This document shows positions 59,918-64,000 of a DNA stretch of 64,000 bases, in pieces. Each line of letters opens with the position of its first letter. Within the stretch, counting starts at the first letter, position 1. The notes beneath the pieces are model-generated. The model was not told where the DNA came from, searched no databases, and saw only the letters and a list, made by a program, of their open reading frames with translations. Made by a program: the position numbers and the translations under genes. The DNA is from Sporolituus thermophilus DSM 23256 (lineage in GTDB: Bacteria > Bacillota > Negativicutes > Sporomusales > Thermosinaceae): positions 52,188-116,187 of the forward strand of contig NZ_FNBU01000007.1 in NCBI RefSeq assembly GCF_900102435.1, given 5' to 3'.

Positions 59918-62101
59918 CTATGCAAAATAAGTCTGCCATAAACATGAGAAGCTAATTTTTAATATGTCATCAATTGGACGAGGCCTACCAAAGAAATATC
60001 CCTGCCCGAAATCAGTCCCAATTTCCTTTAAAGTTCGCCATATCATCTCGGTTTCGACAAACTCCGCAATTGTTTTTTTCCCCAAAGTGTGGGCTACCGT
60101 ATTAATGGCTTGTACTAAGGCTTTTTGAGTTAAGTCACTATCCAAGTTCCTTATAAACGACCCGTCAATTTTGATATAGTCAACAGGTAGCATTTGGATA
60201 TGTGTAAACGAAGAAAACCCTACGCCAAAATCGTCCAGAGCAAATTTGCATCCAAATTTTTTGAGGTGGCTAATCCAATGCCGGGCCTTTATTAAATCTT
60301 TGACTGCCGCAATTTCCGTAATCTCAAATCCGATTCTCTCAGGCTTTATTCCTTTGTTGAAAAGACCAAATTCAATAAAGTCAAGTAACTCATCATCACC
60401 TACACTTGAAGGCGAGAGGTTGACAAAAATGGATAATTCAGGATTTTTCATCAATGCTTCCATAGCAGCATTAATGACCCATCTGTCAATTTGACTCATT
60501 AGACCAAAACGCTCCGCAGTAGGAATAAACTCATTCGGGTAAATAATTCTTCCATCAGAATCCAAGATTCTTAACAGTGCTTCGTAATGACTTATCCCAG
60601 CTTCTGACATAATCGGCTGATAGTGCAAAACAAGGCGATTATCTCTCAAACTGTCATTAATCTTTTTTACAGTTGAATGTGTTTCAAATAGCCGTATTTT
60701 CTCGTCGCAGTTTTCAATAGATACCGCTCTATTTTTACCTTCTTCTTTGGCCCGATATAAGGCCACATCGGCATAGGCCAGGAGTTTTTGTGTGTCTGTT
60801 AGCTTATCAATAATGGTAATACCGATACTAACACTTACCTTACAATGGTTGCCAATCAAATCCACAGCAAACTCGACTTCATTTAGTGTCGCCAATATCT
60901 TTTTAGCTACCCTTTTTGCCCCCTCGACGCTTACGCCACGCAGTACAATGGCAAATTCATCGCCGCCAAGTCTTGCTAAAAAATCGTTTTTTCTAATAAT
61001 CGCTTTTAGTTTTTTCGTCAAATCTACTAATACCTTATCGCCTGCGGCATGTCCGAACGTATCATTAATGACCTTAAAATTGTCTATATCAAGAAAAAGA
61101 AGCGCACCTGTAGTCTCCTTTTTTGCATTTTGCACAGTTTCCTCAAGATATTTTTCAAGATAGTGCCTATTGGGAATACCCGTCAGCCAATCATGGGTAG
61201 CCATGTGCTTTAACTGTTCTTCGGCTTGCTTTCTATCCGATATATCCCGCACGATACTCAAGAGGACCCTCTCATTGCCGATAGTCGTTCCCTGAGAACT
61301 TACCTCGACATAAAGCAACCGACCGTCTTTACATTTATGAACTGTCTCGAATACTATCCCTTCTTTATCTGCCAATGCCATCTGCGCTGCTATCTGACGT
61401 TTGGTGCTGCTTTCCCGCAGATCACCAACAGTCATCGAGATTAGCTCTTCTTTAGTATAGCCGTAGGTACGAACTGCGGCCTCATTCGCTTCTATAATTC
61501 GTCCATCCATGTTAATAAATAGCATAATATCTTTCGCATGTTCGGCCAGAATCCTATATTTTTGCAGTTGCTTATTAGCCTTTTCCAGCGCTTCAGTCTT
61601 TTGCCTTACCAAATCTTCGAGGTGTTTTTCGTATCTTGGGGAAATTGCTTTCATTTGCTCTTTCTGATTTATATCCGTTAAAGTACTTACCGTACCCATC
61701 AAAGTTAGCAAGATATCCTGATTAGTAACATTTTTAAGCAGTTCTAGCACTACAGTCCGATCATCTAGACGGATAGGCAAAGCAGTAATCATATATATTT
61801 TATCGCCCCAACCCTCGAATTTAGCAAAAGTAGCGTTGTTTAACGCCGCTTTCAAGGAAATGCAGTTTGCACAAACACGACCAGTTGCCCAAAACTGATA
61901 GCACGGCTCAGCATTTGGTTCTGTCTCAAAAATTGAGCTATGCGTCCCATCAGAATTAATTACTCTCTTGAGTAAAGGGTCAACCAGTCTGGCGTTATTG
62001 TAATATTTTTTTAAAACTTTCATGTCTTCGATAATGGCATTTAGCTCAGTCATACCCCACTCACCCCAAAGAATAGTGTTAGGCTTGGAAAAGATTTGCA
62101 T
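59918..62101 (-). CDS. PAS-GGDEF-EAL cyclic-di-GMP signalling protein
   Basis: 727 residues. N-terminal sensor with 'CYQFWATGRVCANC' (similar to PocR/PAS-associated Cys motifs), a coiled coil near 170, PAS (about 185-300), GGDEF (about 305-465) with intact 'ARLGGDEFAIVL', and EAL (about 480-720) with 'HYEALLRI', 'FVNLSPSS' and 'ALDDFGVGFSS'. Both catalytic motifs look intact. ATG 62101 has a poor ribosome site; ATG 62053 is an alternative. Confidence 0.9.
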   Translation of the reverse strand: MQIFSKPNTILWGEWGMTELNAIIEDMKVLKKYYNNARLVDPLLKRVINSDGTHSSIFETEPNAEPCYQFWATGRVCANCISLKAALNNATFAKFEGWGDKIYMITALPIRLDDRTVVLELLKNVTNQDILLTLMGTVSTLTDINQKEQMKAISPRYEKHLEDLVRQKTEALEKANKQLQKYRILAEHAKDIMLFINMDGRIIEANEAAVRTYGYTKEELISMTVGDLRESSTKRQIAAQMALADKEGIVFETVHKCKDGRLLYVEVSSQGTTIGNERVLLSIVRDISDRKQAEEQLKHMATHDWLTGIPNRHYLEKYLEETVQNAKKETTGALLFLDIDNFKVINDTFGHAAGDKVLVDLTKKLKAIIRKNDFLARLGGDEFAIVLRGVSVEGAKRVAKKILATLNEVEFAVDLIGNHCKVSVSIGITIIDKLTDTQKLLAYADVALYRAKEEGKNRAVSIENCDEKIRLFETHSTVKKINDSLRDNRLVLHYQPIMSEAGISHYEALLRILDSDGRIIYPNEFIPTAERFGLMSQIDRWVINAAMEALMKNPELSIFVNLSPSSVGDDELLDFIEFGLFNKGIKPERIGFEITEIAAVKDLIKARHWISHLKKFGCKFALDDFGVGFSSFTHIQMLPVDYIKIDGSFIRNLDSDLTQKALVQAINTVAHTLGKKTIAEFVETEMIWRTLKEIGTDFGQGYFFGRPRPIDDILKISFSCLWQTYFA

Positions 62102-62128
62102 CGCAAGTTGCTCTTTTCAATGTTTATG

Positions 62129-62166
62129 CAAAAGGGAAGCACCCTCTTTAGGCGGCTTCCCTTTTA
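62129..62166 (-). terminator. Hairpin upstream of the cyclic-di-GMP gene
   Basis: AAGGGAAGC / GCTTCCCTTTT on the minus strand, between the chemoreceptor remnant and the GGDEF gene; the terminator left from the chemoreceptor. Confidence 0.75.
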
Positions 62167-62244
62167 CGTATTACGGAACAGAGATACCTTGCCGCGAAGG
62201 TTGATGATGCTTTCCATTTTTCCAAACGAAACACAACACACTTC

Positions 62245-62430
62245 CTAGATTGTAAACTTTCTAATCGCTGTCTGAAATTCCTCGGCCATCTTGGCTAAAA
62301 CCTGGCTGGATGCCGCAATCTCTTCCACGGAGGCCGATATTGCTCCTCGGTGGCAGCTGTTGTATTGACCGCCTGTACCTGTTTTTCAGCTCCTTGAGAA
62401 CGCTGGTAATCGTAGTCGCAACCTGATACA
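62245..62430 (-). pseudogene. 3' remnant of a methyl-accepting chemotaxis protein
   Basis: Reads '...EKQVQAVNTTAATEEQ', then after a frameshift 'ISASVEEIAASSQVLAKMAE' and 'FQTAIRKFTI' before the stop at 62245. These are the last 55 or so residues of a chemoreceptor signalling domain. The rest of the gene is missing. Confidence 0.8.
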
Positions 62431-62541
62431 AAGTTATTTATATTAATTCTTTTCACATATTAATTCTTTTTAGATATAAGTTTCCTTCAATAAAATATAA
62501 CTAAAACCCGACATTATTTTTTAATATTCCGAAAACTGTAG

Positions 62542-62570
62542 AATACTATAGTCTGTAGACCAATAGTATT
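62542..62570. promoter_or_regulatory. Operator-like inverted repeat before XRE gene
   Basis: AATACTAT-N13-ATAGTATT, 21 nt before the start codon; same half-site as the palindrome downstream of the gene. Confidence 0.6.
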
Positions 62571-62590
62571 ACCTAGCATATAGTTGTAGT

Positions 62591-62809
62591 ATGACAGACA
62601 GAAAATTTGGCCAAGTACTGAAAAAGTTAAGAACGGCAAAGGGCATCAGCCAGGAAGACTTTGCCTTAAACGTCGGATTGCACCGCACGTACATAAGCCA
62701 GCTGGAGAGGGGCCTTAAGAGTCCGTCTTTGCGAACTATAGAGAAAATTTGCAGGGAACTGGGTATTTCGCTGGTGCAATTCATGGAGCATTTGGAGCAA
62801 GATAGCTGA
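62591..62809 (+). CDS. XRE-family HTH transcriptional regulator
   Basis: 72 residues: a complete HTH_3 domain ('ISQEDFALNVGLHRTYISQLERGLKSPSLRTIEKICREL'). Such single-domain proteins are common repressors of mobile elements or restriction units (C-protein-like). Palindromes on both sides share the AATACTAT half-site, suggesting autoregulation. Confidence 0.9.
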   Translation: MTDRKFGQVLKKLRTAKGISQEDFALNVGLHRTYISQLERGLKSPSLRTIEKICRELGISLVQFMEHLEQDS

Positions 62810-62853
62810 TTGCTATTTTTACAAATTTGCACACATATTGGTGTTTTATGTCG

Positions 62854-62881
62854 TTTTATGAATACTATAGTATTCATAAAA
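62854..62881. promoter_or_regulatory. 28-bp perfect palindrome after XRE gene
   Basis: Perfect symmetric sequence with centre ACTATAGT and arms TTTTATGAAT / ATTCATAAAA. It could be an XRE operator or a terminator for the gene. Confidence 0.6.
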
Positions 62882-62978
62882 CAAATGCTAAAATCCTCCT
62901 CTATTCTGAAAATTTTATCTCATCCTGTTAGAGGATAATAAATACACTCTTCCGCTTAACACACAGAAGGGTATATCT

Positions 62979-63275
62979 CTATTCGCGCTTTATATGTACC
63001 TTGAAGTGATATGCCTCCGACCGGCATACGTCGCCACAGGAAAAGAAAAAGACCACTTCGACGTGGTCTTTGTAGACAATTACCTTCTCGATATAGTTCC
63101 CGATGAATTTCCGGACCTCCAGGATGTTTTTTCGGCCACGAACTGCCGGAACATCTTCAGCAAGCCTCTGACCGTATCCTCGGTTACGACGGTCTTTTTC
63201 TTTTTTTAGATTTGCTTCCAAGATGGCTTTTTCCGTTTCCGTTTTTCGCAGCTCGATTCTTTTTCGTTTTGTCAT
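62979..63275 (-). pseudogene. C-terminal remnant of a large serine recombinase
   Basis: Coiled-coil part 'RIELRKTETEKAILEANLKK' and then, after two frame changes, 'VTEDTVRGLLKMFRQFVAEK' and 'ILEVRKFIGNYIEKVIVY' plus 'KDHVEVVF'. This is the C-terminal end of a resolvase-type integrase. The catalytic domain is missing. Confidence 0.65.
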
Positions 63276-63582
63276 ATGAAGATAACTTCCCGCTCAATTT
63301 CCTTACCGATACGCGGCTTAAGATATTCCCTAGACGAAATATGAACCTTGCGTCCAAGTTTTTCAGAGAGTTCCTGTTTCAAAGCAATGTATTGAAAACC
63401 GCCGATGCGACCATCAAAAGAAACCAAAATGTCTATATCGGAGTTTTTTCTTTGTTCCCCGCGAACATACGAACCAAATATGCCGATTTCTTTTATATGG
63501 TATTCTTTCTGCAGACGAGGCTTTCTTTAGTCAATAAACCTCTGATGGTGGCTAAATCAATCCCTTTTTCGTTTTGTTTCAC
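63272..63582 (-). pseudogene. MNT-type nucleotidyltransferase (antitoxin-like), frameshifted
   Basis: GTG start at 63582 after GGAGGTGGCATGG, N-terminal 'KQNEKGIDLATIRGLLTKES', then a frame change near 63520 into 'RLQKEYHIKEIGIFGSYVRG' and 'EQRKNSDIDILVSFDG' (GS...DxD catalytic motif) ending 'IGKEIEREVIFI'. Length about 100 residues. A HEPT partner gene, usual for MntA systems, is not present: the recombinase fragment overlaps its stop instead. Confidence 0.7.
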
Positions 63583-63728
63583 CCATGCCACCTCCGAAAT
63601 TGTGGTATTATATATATTATTTTAGCCTGGTAGTGGAATTGATACAACTACGCACCCAAATTTAGATAGTGTCAAGACATTGTAGGATTTTTTAGAAGAC
63701 ATACCATCACGGATGAGTTAACATAATA

Positions 63729-64000
63729 TTAAGCATAGGCAAGCGAAAGCTCCCGCAAGACCTTATATAAGAAGTTTTTCGGCCCCTTTAATACAGGAAT
63801 ATTGTCATGTGTTTCACAGGTTGCTTTTGTTTTCTTTTGCCGTTCAACTTCTACAGTTTCTGCCGGGCTTGTTGTCATTATCTCAATTTTGTAATTTGTA
63901 CGTTGTTGTCTTAGATATTCCTCGGCTACTGACTGACCATTTGCCTGACATACGCGTATGTATGCCATATGCTTGGCGCCTTCTCGGCTCCACCCCATCG
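63729..64000 (-). mobile_element. ISLre2/UPF0236-family transposase, C-terminal part (runs off window)
   Basis: About 89 residues containing 'GWSREGAKHMAYIRVCQANG', a motif of ISLre2-type (UPF0236) transposases near their C-terminus. The stop is at 63729; the rest of the gene lies right of the window. The end 'GPKNFLYKVLRELSLAYA' is as yet unmatched from memory. Confidence 0.65.

Overview
The window looks like chromosome from an anaerobic, Gram-negative-type Firmicute (Negativicutes, most likely Sporomusaceae, close to Thermosinus, Sporomusa or Pelosinus). The reasons are Firmicute-style gene starts and regulators (strong AGGAGG ribosome sites, TTG/GTG starts, NiaR, HutP, S-box and THI-box leaders) combined with an outer-membrane-type glycan modification operon, ferredoxin-linked 2-oxoacid oxidoreductase, an HdrDE-like membrane complex, TRAP transporters and a selenocysteine gene. 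The assignment is inferred from gene content only.

Layout. 0-16 kb: DMT exporter, NiaR, LUD-domain protein, Cache histidine kinase, an Asn-Glu-Val tRNA cluster, 2-hydroxyacid dehydrogenase, M29 aminopeptidase, spermidine synthase, the HdrED-like pair, an HD hydrolase, a four-gene 2-oxoacid:ferredoxin oxidoreductase operon (ferredoxin, alpha, beta, gamma) and an IclR regulator. 16-18 kb: NlpC/P60 hydrolase, TSCPD protein, a methyltransferase remnant and a solitary tungstate-binding lipoprotein behind a probable Moco/Tuco riboswitch. 17.9-25.1 kb: a seven-gene operon (deacetylase, flippase, sugar epimerase, ArnT-like transferase, GT2, OmpR regulator, histidine kinase) that reads as a self-regulated hexosamine modification of lipid A. 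25.2-28.8 kb: a soluble fumarate-reductase-like flavoprotein with a short 2Fe-2S partner, then a GapB-like GAPDH.

28.9-34.9 kb: polyol/sugar-acid dehydrogenase and a TRAP transporter behind a sigma-54 promoter, next to its probable PrpR-type activator. 35-38 kb: thiD-thiM-thiW under a TPP riboswitch. 38.2-39.6 kb: a YedE selenium-type transporter followed by an overlapping TusA-like selenoprotein gene in which in-frame TGA replaces the catalytic cysteine; a standard ORF search misses it. 39.7-42.6 kb: RluA-type pseudouridine synthase and a Cache chemoreceptor. 42.7-49.7 kb: hexuronate catabolism (uxuA, TRAP, gntR, uxuB) with a nearly identical 42-bp promoter/operator module in front of uxuA and gntR.

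50-57.3 kb: HutP, a CaiB CoA-transferase, DUF3870, a DUF401 membrane protein, AzlCD, cysK, and an S-box-controlled pair of YezD proteins beside a decayed pdxS. 57.5-64 kb is a decaying mobile/phage border: endolysin module, PAS proteins, a large inverted-repeat element between 13-bp direct repeats, a chemoreceptor remnant, an XRE repressor with palindromic operators, frameshifted nucleotidyltransferase and serine-recombinase fragments, and an ISLre2-like transposase end running off the window.
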